Shown here: positions 1 to 5,206 of the stretch, in pieces
Numbering within the stretch: position 1 is the stretch's first letter
Layout: every line of letters begins with the position of its first letter
Assembly: GCA_032906705.1 (NCBI GenBank)
Contig: JAJTZC010000055.1
Coordinates: forward strand, 1-5,524
DNA length: 5,524 bases
From: DASPPF01 sp032906705
Lineage (GTDB): Archaea; Thermoproteota; Nitrososphaeria; Nitrososphaerales; Gagatemarchaeaceae
Reading direction: 5' to 3'
Program-made: the position numbers and the translations under genes
Notes under the pieces: generated by a model
What the model saw: the letters and a program-made list of their open reading frames with translations, nothing else
Database searches by the model: none
Told to the model about the DNA's origin: nothing

Positions 1-77
1 ATTACGACTGGTTCGCTGTGCCATTGATATGCCACGAGGCCCCAATGGTTTACCTACGTTCATTGAACTCCTGGGAA

Positions 78-96
78 TGTTCCACGTGTGGAAACG
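78..96 (+). promoter_or_regulatory. parS-like inverted repeat (candidate ParB or regulator site)
   Basis: TGTTCCACGTG at 78-88 matches all eleven positions of the left part of the bacterial chromosomal parS consensus (TGTTNCACGTGAAACA). The right half, AAAC at 92-95, is displaced by three bases. Independently of parS, TTCCAC (80-85) and GTGGAA (88-93) form a 6-bp inverted repeat around GT. It lies about 160 bases upstream of an operon that encodes a ParB-like protein. The match may be chance: the full 16-bp palindrome is not present, and the archaeal protein need not share bacterial specificity. Confidence 0.3.
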
Positions 97-220
97 TCTG
101 CCGCGACCAGCGGGCCTGAAAACCGACTCCCTTGCTCCCCGCACCCATCGTCGCTCAACTCCAATCTCGATACGTATAGTCTGAGCACAGCTCGCGCTCA
201 AATCATACGGACGAGTTACC

Positions 221-242
221 AAATATGCGTAGGAAAACGCAT
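221..242 (+). promoter_or_regulatory. TATA box with overlapping dyad, promoter of the TFIIB-like gene
   Basis: AAATATGC at 221-228 resembles an archaeal TATA box. Its centre is about 26 bases before the ATG at 250, so transcription would start at or beside the start codon (leaderless). ATGCGT (225-230) and ACGCAT (237-242) form a perfect 6-bp inverted repeat with a 6-base spacer. It overlaps the TATA box and the expected initiation region, where an autorepressor could act. No strong BRE is obvious upstream. Confidence 0.45.
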
Positions 243-249
243 TCTCCTA

Positions 250-1680
250 ATGTCGGTCAGGGGCGAGGAATGGGACGACGGCCGGAGCGCCCAGCGACAA
301 CAGTCATCAGCACTACAGCCGAAGCAGCTCATTTCTCCCTGCCCCTATTGTGGAGCATCACCTCTAGTCGAGGGGATATGCGCCCGCTGCGGCACGATCT
401 GCAGCCGGTGCGGAACGCCATACCACGCCGACTATTGCCCTGTCTGCTACGGGGAAGAGCTTGGGGATGTAGCACGGGCCCAGGCAGCCATGGGCGCAAG
501 CAGCCCGGCGCCTTACGGCGACAGCGCTCCGTCAAGGTCGGAACTCTCCAGGATAATCGACCACCCGGCGACTGTGAAGGAGCACAACATAGCGAGGGGG
601 ATCCACGTCGACGCCGTGGAGAAGGCCGTCCATGACAGGGCGTCAGCGGCTGTCGCCCAGCTCGACGTCTCGCCGGAGGTGAGGGCCAGAATCCTGGGCG
701 AGGTGGAGAGGGAGGCGGTGGCGATTCGGAAGAGGGCGAAGAAGAACGGGAATAGCGATGACTACGGGAGGAAGAACGGCGGGATTACGTTGGAGAAGGC
801 TGTCGCCTTCGCCTTCCTCAGGCAGTGCAGGGGCATCGGCAGGTCGGTGGAGGAGATGCAGAGAGCCCTGGCCAGGGCCGGCTTCGGGATTCGGCTGGAA
901 TCGGTCCACATTATGATTGCGACGCGCGACCCGGGCAACCTGAGGCTGTTCGTGAACGGCTGCGAGCGAAGCGTGAGGATTGCGCGGTCGCCCAAGCTGG
1001 TAAGGGTTCCCATCTATCTGAGCGACCTCTTGGAGAAGGATGGCGGCGAGGAGGGCGAGGCGGAGATTAGGGTCGGGGGGGACGGGGCCATCATCGAAGC
1101 GCGCTCGCCGTACGAGTCCGACCAGCCTGACTGGCAAACGCTCAGGGTCTTCGTGGGCAGGAGGTGCTTCTACCTCTTCAAGGCTCAGAAGGACGTGACT
1201 GTCCGGCCGGACTGGGCAGCGACCGGGACGGCAGCGCTCTACCCTCAGCTTTCGGTCAACGTCGAGGCTCTGACGAAGCGGTTTCTCCCGTCCAAATTTC
1301 CAATCTCCTCGATGCTGATGAACGCCACCGGGTGCCTGAGGGAGGTCGAGCTGAGGTTCGTCTCCCTGTTCAGGGAGATGATCAAGGACGCGCACGGCAG
1401 GTCTCCCGAGAAGGTGGCCGCAGAGGCCCTCTACTTCGCCGACCAGGATGTCTTCGATTCTCTCCCAATCGCGGAGAAGAGCCTCGTGCGGTCCATGATC
1501 CTGAGGATGGGGCTCGCCAGCGGCGGCTATCTGGGCAAAAAGGGCCTCCTGCTCAGGAGCGAGGTCGGCTTCGACGAAGTGATCAGAGAACCGTCCCAGG
1601 AGGGCGAGACGGAAGAAGGCGATGAGATAATCCAAGCGGCGGACACGCCGGTGAACGAGACGGGTGTCCATCCGTTATGA
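250..1680 (+). CDS. Double-zinc-ribbon protein with two TFIIB/cyclin-like segments
   Basis: The 476-residue protein starts with four CxxC pairs (Cys31/34, 44/47, 51/54, 63/66), enough for two zinc ribbons. Residues about 120-225 form a helical region in which 173-205 (GR, then AVAFAFLRQCRGIGRSVEEM) resembles the first cyclin repeat of archaeal TFB. Residues 382-397 (HGRSPEKVAAEALYFA) resemble the second repeat. The two signatures are about 209 residues apart, against roughly 95 in ordinary TFB, so about 115 extra residues (about 227-335, apparently beta-rich) separate them. An acidic tail follows (about 450-465). TFB normally has a single zinc ribbon. I chose ATG 250 because a TATA box sits 26 bases upstream; a start at 88 would add 54 residues of unlikely sequence. 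It leads an operon with the ParB-like gene 16 bases downstream. The likely role is DNA binding or transcription initiation control. The zinc sites are clear; the TFIIB relationship is inference from motif resemblance. Confidence 0.55.
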   Translation: MSVRGEEWDDGRSAQRQQSSALQPKQLISPCPYCGASPLVEGICARCGTICSRCGTPYHADYCPVCYGEELGDVARAQAAMGASSPAPYGDSAPSRSELSRIIDHPATVKEHNIARGIHVDAVEKAVHDRASAAVAQLDVSPEVRARILGEVEREAVAIRKRAKKNGNSDDYGRKNGGITLEKAVAFAFLRQCRGIGRSVEEMQRALARAGFGIRLESVHIMIATRDPGNLRLFVNGCERSVRIARSPKLVRVPIYLSDLLEKDGGEEGEAEIRVGGDGAIIEARSPYESDQPDWQTLRVFVGRRCFYLFKAQKDVTVRPDWAATGTAALYPQLSVNVEALTKRFLPSKFPISSMLMNATGCLREVELRFVSLFREMIKDAHGRSPEKVAAEALYFADQDVFDSLPIAEKSLVRSMILRMGLASGGYLGKKGLLLRSEVGFDEVIREPSQEGETEEGDEIIQAADTPVNETGVHPL

Positions 1681-1685
1681 AGACT

Positions 1686-1692
1686 GAGGAGG
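1686..1692 (+). promoter_or_regulatory. Shine-Dalgarno sequence of the ParB-like gene
   Basis: GAGGAGG lies in the 16-base gap between the TFIIB-like stop codon and the next gene. It is 4 bases before the TTG at 1697 and 13 bases before the ATG at 1706, so it fits neither perfectly. An ATG at 1693 is out of frame with the ParB protein. Confidence 0.5.
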
Positions 1693-1696
1693 ATGA

Positions 1697-2923
1697 TTGA
1701 CGGGGATGGGCTCCGCGAAGAAGCGGCAGAAGAAGATGGCGAAGGAGGACGGGAAGCTCGCGGCGCTCCCGATAAAACTCTGCGAGCCTCATCCCGACCT
1801 GCAGACCAGGCTGAAGTACGACAGGGTCGACCAACTCGCGGAGGACATCAGGGCGAACGGGCAGCTCCAGCCAGGGAGAGCTGTCGAGAAGCCGGACGGG
1901 ACGGGCTACCTGGTGTACATCGGAATAGGCAGGCTCTTCGCAGTCAAGAAGCTCTTCGAGAAGTACGGGGAGCCCAAGAGTTACTTCGCGATCCTTGACG
2001 AAGGGTTGCCCTTCGTCGAGCTCTTCTCGAGGTCCATGTCGGAGAACCTGAAGAGGAAGAACCTGTCAGTTCTAGAGGAGGTGAGGTCGTACAGCCTCGC
2101 CTCCAAGCTGGCAAGCGAGAAGGAGATCGTCCAAGCCTCGCGCAGAATCGGCGAGAGCGCTGTAGCGGTGAAGAGGATGATCGCGCTCGCAGGGGTCTTC
2201 GGGGACAAGCTGAGTCGGCTCTACGACATAGAAGCGAAGACAGGGTTCTCGTTCCAGCTCGGCCACCTCGAAGTCCTCGGGGGTGTGAACGACGATAGGA
2301 AGCTCTACGAGACCGCCGCCGTGACAGCCTCCTCTAGGTTCAACGCGAAGGAGGTCAAGAGCTCCATGCGAGCCAATTCCATCGGCGGACTGGTCAACAG
2401 CCTCGCGCCCTGGTTCGGGGAGCTTTTTCCAGAGTACCGCGACACGACGACAGGAAGCAAATCGAGACGCAAGCGCAAACGGGGCAGCGCAGGGTCTCCG
2501 CCTGCGGGCGTCCCATACAAGGAGAATCTCCCATTCGTGGAGTGTCCGCACTGCGGCGCGCAGAACCCGTTCGAGCTCAAGGAGAAATGCACGCTGACGC
2601 TCTACAGGTTCGATGGAACCGCGGTCCCAAAGAAAGACTCCGCCAGTCCAGATGGAGTCTACAGGAGGAGCGGCAACTGCGTCAACACGAAATGCGGGAA
2701 GGAGTTCTGGCTTGTGGTGTCCTCAATCGACAGCACGATTCAGGTGGGGACTAGGACTACGATCGACGGGGACGGCGGTTTCAGCGTGCCGAGCGGCAGA
2801 CCCAAGATCTGTTCGATAAGCTGGGACGACGAAAGAAAGACTTGGCTGGTGAGCGAGAAGGACGAGGCGGGGGTGGAGAAGCTGTACATCTACGGAGAAG
2901 ACAAGAAGTTCGTCGAGGCGTGA
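1697..2923 (+). CDS. ParB-like DNA-binding protein with CTP-binding motifs and C-terminal zinc ribbon
   Basis: This 408-residue protein has a ParB/Srx-type N-terminal domain at about residues 24-125. The two signatures of ParB CTPases are present: GxxRxxA as GIGRLFA (76-82) and ENxxRxxL as ENLKRKNL (116-123). A helix-turn-helix-like segment follows (about 140-165), then a helical region and a basic linker (about 254-262, SKSRRKRKR). A zinc ribbon is formed by Cys283/Cys286 and Cys328/Cys333, followed by a beta-rich tail. ParB proteins load on a palindromic site and slide as a CTP-gated clamp in DNA segregation; family members also act in transcription control. No ParA is encoded in the window, and a C-terminal zinc ribbon replaces the usual ParB dimerisation tail. 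The start may be TTG 1697 or ATG 1706 (three codons shorter). It is cotranscribed with the gene before it, and the next ATG abuts its stop codon. The ParB fold is well supported; its biological role is inference. Confidence 0.75.
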   Translation: MTGMGSAKKRQKKMAKEDGKLAALPIKLCEPHPDLQTRLKYDRVDQLAEDIRANGQLQPGRAVEKPDGTGYLVYIGIGRLFAVKKLFEKYGEPKSYFAILDEGLPFVELFSRSMSENLKRKNLSVLEEVRSYSLASKLASEKEIVQASRRIGESAVAVKRMIALAGVFGDKLSRLYDIEAKTGFSFQLGHLEVLGGVNDDRKLYETAAVTASSRFNAKEVKSSMRANSIGGLVNSLAPWFGELFPEYRDTTTGSKSRRKRKRGSAGSPPAGVPYKENLPFVECPHCGAQNPFELKEKCTLTLYRFDGTAVPKKDSASPDGVYRRSGNCVNTKCGKEFWLVVSSIDSTIQVGTRTTIDGDGGFSVPSGRPKICSISWDDERKTWLVSEKDEAGVEKLYIYGEDKKFVEA

Positions 2924-3460
2924 ATGACGATGGTCGCTTCCAGTCTGGCCAAGCAAGCTGGGTTATACCCGAAAGTGACCACACGCATATGGCCAAATTC
3001 GGGTATACAAAACACGCACCAGAACCTCCAAACAGTCGCGGGTACTCCCAGAAGCGAAGAGAAGAAGGAAGAAGGACTGGCGCAGGGGAAGGAGAGAGGT
3101 TTGTGCCCAAGGTGCGGAGGGCGCGGCAGCGGACCCTTCCTGAAGCGCATGAGAGGGAATCACTTTGGCCTTTACTTTGAGCACGTCATCATAGAGAACG
3201 GGGCGCGGCGCATCGTTTGGCATTACATTCCGAAGAGTGGCACCTCGAAGAGGAGGGAAGAACTGCTGAGGCTCATCGGAAAAGAGGGATGGATGAGCGC
3301 ATGGCATTACGCGTCGATTCTGAAGGTCTCCGAGAGGACGATAAGACGCGACGTCTTCGTTCTTCGTGCGTCCGGACTGCTGATACACAGGAAGCGGGGA
3401 AGCTACATCGCCGACCCCACAGGGGCCATTCTGAAGGAGAACCCGTGGCTCGCATGGTGA
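2924..3460 (+). CDS. Zinc-site winged-helix-type DNA-binding protein (start uncertain)
   Basis: The reading frame gives 178 residues from an ATG that directly abuts the ParB-like stop codon, with GAGG a few bases upstream. A zinc-knuckle-like segment at residues 61-87 has CPRC (Cys61/64) and His80/His87 as possible ligands. Residues about 109-162 look like a DeoR-type winged helix: WMSAWHYASILKVSERTIRRD as helix-turn-helix, then a wing (GLLIHRKRGSYIA). The first 59 residues are rich in Thr, Gln, Asn and Lys, have no motif, use codons rare nearby such as TTA, and contain the 44-bp palindrome. Translation may therefore begin later, for example at TTG 3101 (119 residues), six bases after GGAG at 3091-3094. 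The likely role is a transcriptional regulator of the operon or element. The HTH is reasonably clear; the target is unknown. Confidence 0.6.
   Translation: MTMVASSLAKQAGLYPKVTTRIWPNSGIQNTHQNLQTVAGTPRSEEKKEEGLAQGKERGLCPRCGGRGSGPFLKRMRGNHFGLYFEHVIIENGARRIVWHYIPKSGTSKRREELLRLIGKEGWMSAWHYASILKVSERTIRRDVFVLRASGLLIHRKRGSYIADPTGAILKENPWLAW
2964..3007. promoter_or_regulatory. 44-bp interrupted palindrome (candidate operator or centromere-like site)
   Basis: Perfect 10-bp arms, TATACCCGAA (2964-2973) and TTCGGGTATA (2998-3007), share a dyad axis at 2985.5 with inner arms TGACCA (2976-2981) and TGGCCA (2990-2995), which match at five of six positions. The symmetry continues weakly to the centre. It sits about 40 bases after the ParB-like stop codon, in a stretch that looks non-coding. 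It could be the site bound by the ParB-like or winged-helix protein, or an operator over an internal promoter (the right arm contains GTATACAA). It could also fold as RNA. Confidence 0.5.
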
Positions 3461-3540
3461 GCCCGTGGGAATCCTCTCGTTCAGGTCAGACCTTAACGAC
3501 TGGTGGGAGCGCACTGTCAACTTGTCGTCGGATGGCCTAT

Positions 3541-3572
3541 GGAACTTGTGATCGGTCACACGGAAGTGTTCC
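3541..3572 (+). terminator. Imperfect hairpin after the first operon (possible terminator or regulatory stem)
   Basis: TGTGA (3547-3551) and TCACA (3556-3560) pair around a TCGG tetraloop, and GGAAC (3541-3545) with GTTCC (3568-3572) can close the base, leaving a bulged middle. It lies about 80 bases after the winged-helix stop codon and just before the next TATA box. No T tract follows directly, so it is as likely to be a regulatory dyad as a terminator. The rest of 3461-3540 shows nothing recognisable. Confidence 0.25.
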
Positions 3573-3575
3573 CTA

Positions 3576-3600
3576 ACGAAAAATTTATGAGCTGTAGCTC
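3576..3600 (+). promoter_or_regulatory. TATA promoter with dyad, upstream of the membrane-protein gene
   Basis: ACGAAAAATTTATGA (3576-3590) resembles an archaeal BRE plus TATA box. Its centre is about 33 bases before the ATG at 3618, predicting a leader of only a few bases. Immediately downstream, GAGCT (3589-3593) and AGCTC (3596-3600) form a perfect inverted repeat around GT, between the TATA box and the expected transcription start. Confidence 0.55.
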
Positions 3601-3617
3601 AAAATGACCTAGAAACG

Positions 3618-4133
3618 ATGTCAAACAAAAGAATGAGGAACATCGCATCTTATTCTCTAATCATTATCGGCTCATTCTGGGCGCTGTTCGGATCCTCAGC
3701 GCTTATTTCCCAAGGGTCTTCCGCTACAGACTCATCACTTCGACTGATTTTTCAAGTGTTAATTCCTCCTCAAGGCGCAGCAGTGATTCGTGCGGATTTC
3801 ACTTGGAATCTGGCTGGACTGTTCATACTCTTCCTCGGTCTCCTATCTTACAAATACACCAGAGAGAAGACTGGGCGTTATCCAACTGTCAGAAGAATAG
3901 GCGTAATCGGAGCTTCGACCCTTCTTTTCTTCGGATTGATTGCCCTGAATTATGGTCTTTTTTTCCACTACTCGTATTGCTACACCACAGGATATCCCGG
4001 CATTCCAGGCTTGAATTGCGCGAATATCTTTACCTTCCCTAGCGTTGTATTTGGAATCATAGGTGCGTTGATCGGCTCCGCCAGCTTCACCGCTGTAATG
4101 CTCTCAAATATCGCGGTCATCCGCTCGCGATGA
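3618..4133 (+). CDS. Four-helix membrane protein of unknown function
   Basis: This 171-residue protein has four predicted membrane helices, about residues 11-31, 62-79, 94-117 and 140-166. The positive residues at the N-terminus (KRMR) and in the middle loop (KYTREKTGRYPTVRR, about 79-93) place both the N- and C-termini in the cytoplasm. The loops at about 32-61 and 118-139 are then outside. Cys121 and Cys134 lie in the second outer loop and could form a disulfide. I recognise no family, and there is no catalytic or transport motif. The start ATG is supported by the TATA box 33 bases upstream. The gene is poorer in GC and uses more A/T-ending codons than its neighbours, suggesting separate acquisition or weaker selection. 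It stands alone, with its own promoter. A small immunity, sensor or structural membrane protein would all be possible; nothing in the sequence decides. Confidence 0.6.
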   Translation: MSNKRMRNIASYSLIIIGSFWALFGSSALISQGSSATDSSLRLIFQVLIPPQGAAVIRADFTWNLAGLFILFLGLLSYKYTREKTGRYPTVRRIGVIGASTLLFFGLIALNYGLFFHYSYCYTTGYPGIPGLNCANIFTFPSVVFGIIGALIGSASFTAVMLSNIAVIRSR

Positions 4134-4145
4134 TCCAAGACATCT

Positions 4146-4183
4146 GTAGAAGTTCTACCATCACATCATCACATGACTGATGT
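4146..4183. repeat. Two adjacent inverted repeats upstream of hicBA
   Basis: GTAGAA (4146-4151) and TTCTAC (4153-4158) form a perfect 13-bp palindrome around one G, 12 bases after the membrane-gene stop codon. Next, ACATCA (4163-4168) and TGATGT (4178-4183) form a second 6-bp inverted repeat. These could end the preceding transcript or serve as regulator sites for hicBA. Stretches this short can occur by chance. Confidence 0.25.
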
Positions 4184-4231
4184 AGTTTAAATTCGACCAG
4201 CTAAAGACTTTACAGTGCCGGTGGGAGTGAT

Positions 4232-4260
4232 GGTTATATGCCTGGACGAGTTGTAAGGCA
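4232..4260 (+). promoter_or_regulatory. hicBA promoter
   Basis: GGTTATATG (4232-4240) is a TATA-like box centred about 27 bases before the hicB ATG at 4264, giving a leaderless transcript. TGCCT (4239-4243) and AGGCA (4256-4260) form a short inverted repeat between the box and the start codon, a possible operator. HicB here has no DNA-binding domain, so any repressor would have to be another protein or the HicAB complex. Confidence 0.5.
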
Positions 4261-4263
4261 AAC

Positions 4264-4482
4264 ATGAACGTAAGGGGCCGAACCTACACCTACGTCATCA
4301 AAAAGGCGGAAGAGGGCGGGTACACCGCCAAGTGCATAGAGCTACCCCAGGTTCACACCGAGGGAGAAACGATGGCCCAGGTGAAGAAGAACATGCATGA
4401 CGCCCTCACTCTCGCGGTGGACTACATCAGGGAGAAGGCCAGGAAGGAGAAGGGCGAGGTCCTGGAGATCACCATCCGGTGA
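4264..4482 (+). CDS. hicB: HicB-family antitoxin, short form
   Basis: This 72-residue protein is the antitoxin of a type II toxin-antitoxin pair; it binds HicA and blocks its RNase active site. The sequence has the HicB order: a first strand (TYTYVIKKAEEGGYTAKCIELP, residues 7-28), the turn and second strand with HTEGETMAQ (31-39), then a long helix (about 40-61). The fold is the partial-RNase-H type seen in HicB and UPF0150 proteins. The longer HicB forms carry a C-terminal HTH or ribbon-helix-helix; this one ends after the core, so it probably cannot bind DNA alone. The ATG start is supported by the TATA box 27 bases upstream. The antitoxin precedes the toxin and its TGA overlaps the hicA GTG. 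Confidence 0.88.
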   Translation: MNVRGRTYTYVIKKAEEGGYTAKCIELPQVHTEGETMAQVKKNMHDALTLAVDYIREKARKEKGEVLEITIR

Positions 4483-4694
4483 GTCTCAGAAACCAGGATT
4501 GGAGAAAGGTAGTCAAGGCCCTCGGCAAGCTCGGATTCGCAGTCAAGAGGCAGTCAGGAGGCCACCTGATAATGGAGCACGCCGATGGCAGATGGACGGT
4601 CGTTCCTCGCCACGACCCGATCAAGGTCGGAACCATGAAGAGCATAGTGGACGACATCGGGATATCGGAAAAGGAATTCCTCGAGCTTCTGTAG
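4479..4694 (+). CDS. hicA: HicA-family mRNA interferase toxin
   Basis: This 71-residue toxin has the dsRBD-like HicA fold and would cut mRNA, stopping growth when HicB is lost. Visible hallmarks are the start (SLRNQDWRKVVKALGKLGF, residues 2-20), GGH at 27-29 with His29 as the expected catalytic histidine, the following strand (LIMEH), and the conserved tail (HDPIKVGTMKSIVDDIGIS, then EFLELL). The usual serine in the GSH motif is glycine here, which is a common variation. It starts at GTG 4479, sharing GTGA with the hicB stop codon, so the two are translationally coupled. Full length for the family, so probably active. Confidence 0.9.
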   Translation: MSLRNQDWRKVVKALGKLGFAVKRQSGGHLIMEHADGRWTVVPRHDPIKVGTMKSIVDDIGISEKEFLELL

Positions 4695-4706
4695 CGGTCG
4701 CGCCGC

Positions 4707-4740
4707 GTCTCCTGGCGAGCAGGAGACTGCGCTCGGATTT
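4707..4740 (+). terminator. Hairpin downstream of hicA (possible terminator)
   Basis: GTCTCCTG (4707-4714) and CAGGAGAC (4720-4727) form a perfect 8-bp stem with a 5-base loop, 13 bases after the hicA stop codon. A short T run follows at 4737-4740, and CTCGG (4732-4736) can pair with CCGAG (4745-4749) as a second small stem. This could end the hicBA transcript, though archaeal termination relies mainly on T tracts, and only four Ts are present. A structured RNA is the alternative. Confidence 0.35.
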
Positions 4741-4765
4741 TGAACCGAGGTCGCGTCAACCACGG

Positions 4766-4773
4766 CTTTTATC
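4766..4773 (+). promoter_or_regulatory. TATA box of the C2HC zinc-finger gene
   Basis: CTTTTATC is centred about 25 bases before the GTG at 4794, predicting a leaderless transcript, as for hicB and the first gene. Confidence 0.45.
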
Positions 4774-4793
4774 GTTCGGTTTAGATTCCTGAT

Positions 4794-5141
4794 GTGTCCT
4801 TCGGGCCAACCGATAGGTGCAGCTTCTGTGGGGGTGTGTACTACCTCCAAAAGCTACCCGTCCACGAATCGATCTGCTCATCAAGGCCCAAGAAGCTGAC
4901 TATCGGGAAAGCAGTCAGGTTCGCCATCGAATCGCATCCCGAATCAACAACGAACAAAGCACTCCTCGTCAGACTGGTGTGGCAGATTGTCGATGGCTAC
5001 CGTACCGAGCCTCCGCGAGTTCGGCTCACCGACCCGGGATTGGTTGTCAAGGCGCTCTCCCTGCTCAGGAGGGCGGGCCGGCCTTCTCCAAGGACGCGCG
5101 AGGTAAGGGATCAAGGAAGGAAGAAGACTGACGGTCGATGA
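4794..5141 (+). CDS. Small C2HC zinc-finger protein, possible phage- or plasmid-type DNA-binding protein
   Basis: This 115-residue basic protein begins with a compact zinc finger: Cys9, Cys12, His24, Cys28 (C-x2-C-x11-H-x3-C), close to the C2HC type. A helical region follows (about 36-68, with KALLVRLVWQIVDGY) and then a segment (79-107) of the form TDPGLVVKALSLLRRAGRPSP. The latter is similar in layout to short helix-turn-helix-like tails of small phage proteins, where SPETI-x-RARRK is typical; this is recollection of a pattern, not a family match. The start is GTG 4794, supported by the TATA box 25 bases upstream; the ATG at 4792 is in another frame. The C-terminus is lysine- and arginine-rich. 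Likely a nucleic-acid-binding accessory protein; the function is unknown. Confidence 0.6.
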   Translation: MSFGPTDRCSFCGGVYYLQKLPVHESICSSRPKKLTIGKAVRFAIESHPESTTNKALLVRLVWQIVDGYRTEPPRVRLTDPGLVVKALSLLRRAGRPSPRTREVRDQGRKKTDGR

Positions 5142-5206
5142 TCGTTCCGCGTTATTAGAAGGCATCCTCTTCGCTCTCGTGAAGTCTTCGGCGGTGCGGA
5201 ACTGAC

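Larger units (their letters stand above)
1..249. other. Leader region before the first operon; possible end of an upstream gene
   Basis: No complete gene is visible here. Two + strand frames are open from the window edge. One runs to a TGA at 117-119 and would end in a cysteine-rich tail (WECSTCGNVCRDQRA), which suits the zinc-rich neighbourhood. The other runs to a TGA at 182-184 and ends without a recognisable motif. Either could be the last part of an upstream gene, but both are short and I cannot choose. The 88-249 stretch is formally open in the frame of the first gene, but its composition (many Ser, Pro and Thr, no motif) looks non-coding, and a promoter lies inside it. A parS-like sequence and a TATA box are listed separately. 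Confidence 0.35.

Noticed and set aside
88..249. N-terminal extension of the TFIIB-like protein starting at 88
   Set aside because: The start at 88 is a GTG without a promoter or Shine-Dalgarno, the extra residues look non-coding, and the TATA box fits ATG 250.
643..1671. Long open frame of 342 codons on the minus strand
   Set aside because: It is antisense to the TFIIB-like gene, has no domain or motif, and is rich in Pro, Arg, Leu and His, as expected of a shadow frame in GC-rich coding sequence.
2963..3559. Minus-strand open frame of 198 codons
   Set aside because: It lies opposite the winged-helix gene, whose zinc and HTH motifs are clear; its own translation shows no motif.
4160..4176. 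CATCACATCATCACAT as a direct-repeat array or CRISPR
   Set aside because: Only two imperfect short copies are present, with no spacers; too little for a repeat array.
4694..4790. tRNA gene on either strand
   Set aside because: GTAGCGGTC and a T-arm-like stem are visible, but the loop has eight bases, no acceptor stem pairs, and no complete cloverleaf can be drawn.
4397..4792. 131-codon + strand frame overlapping hicB and hicA
   Set aside because: It is a shadow of the hicB and hicA genes, rich in Arg, Pro and Ser without motifs; the hicBA assignments are clear.
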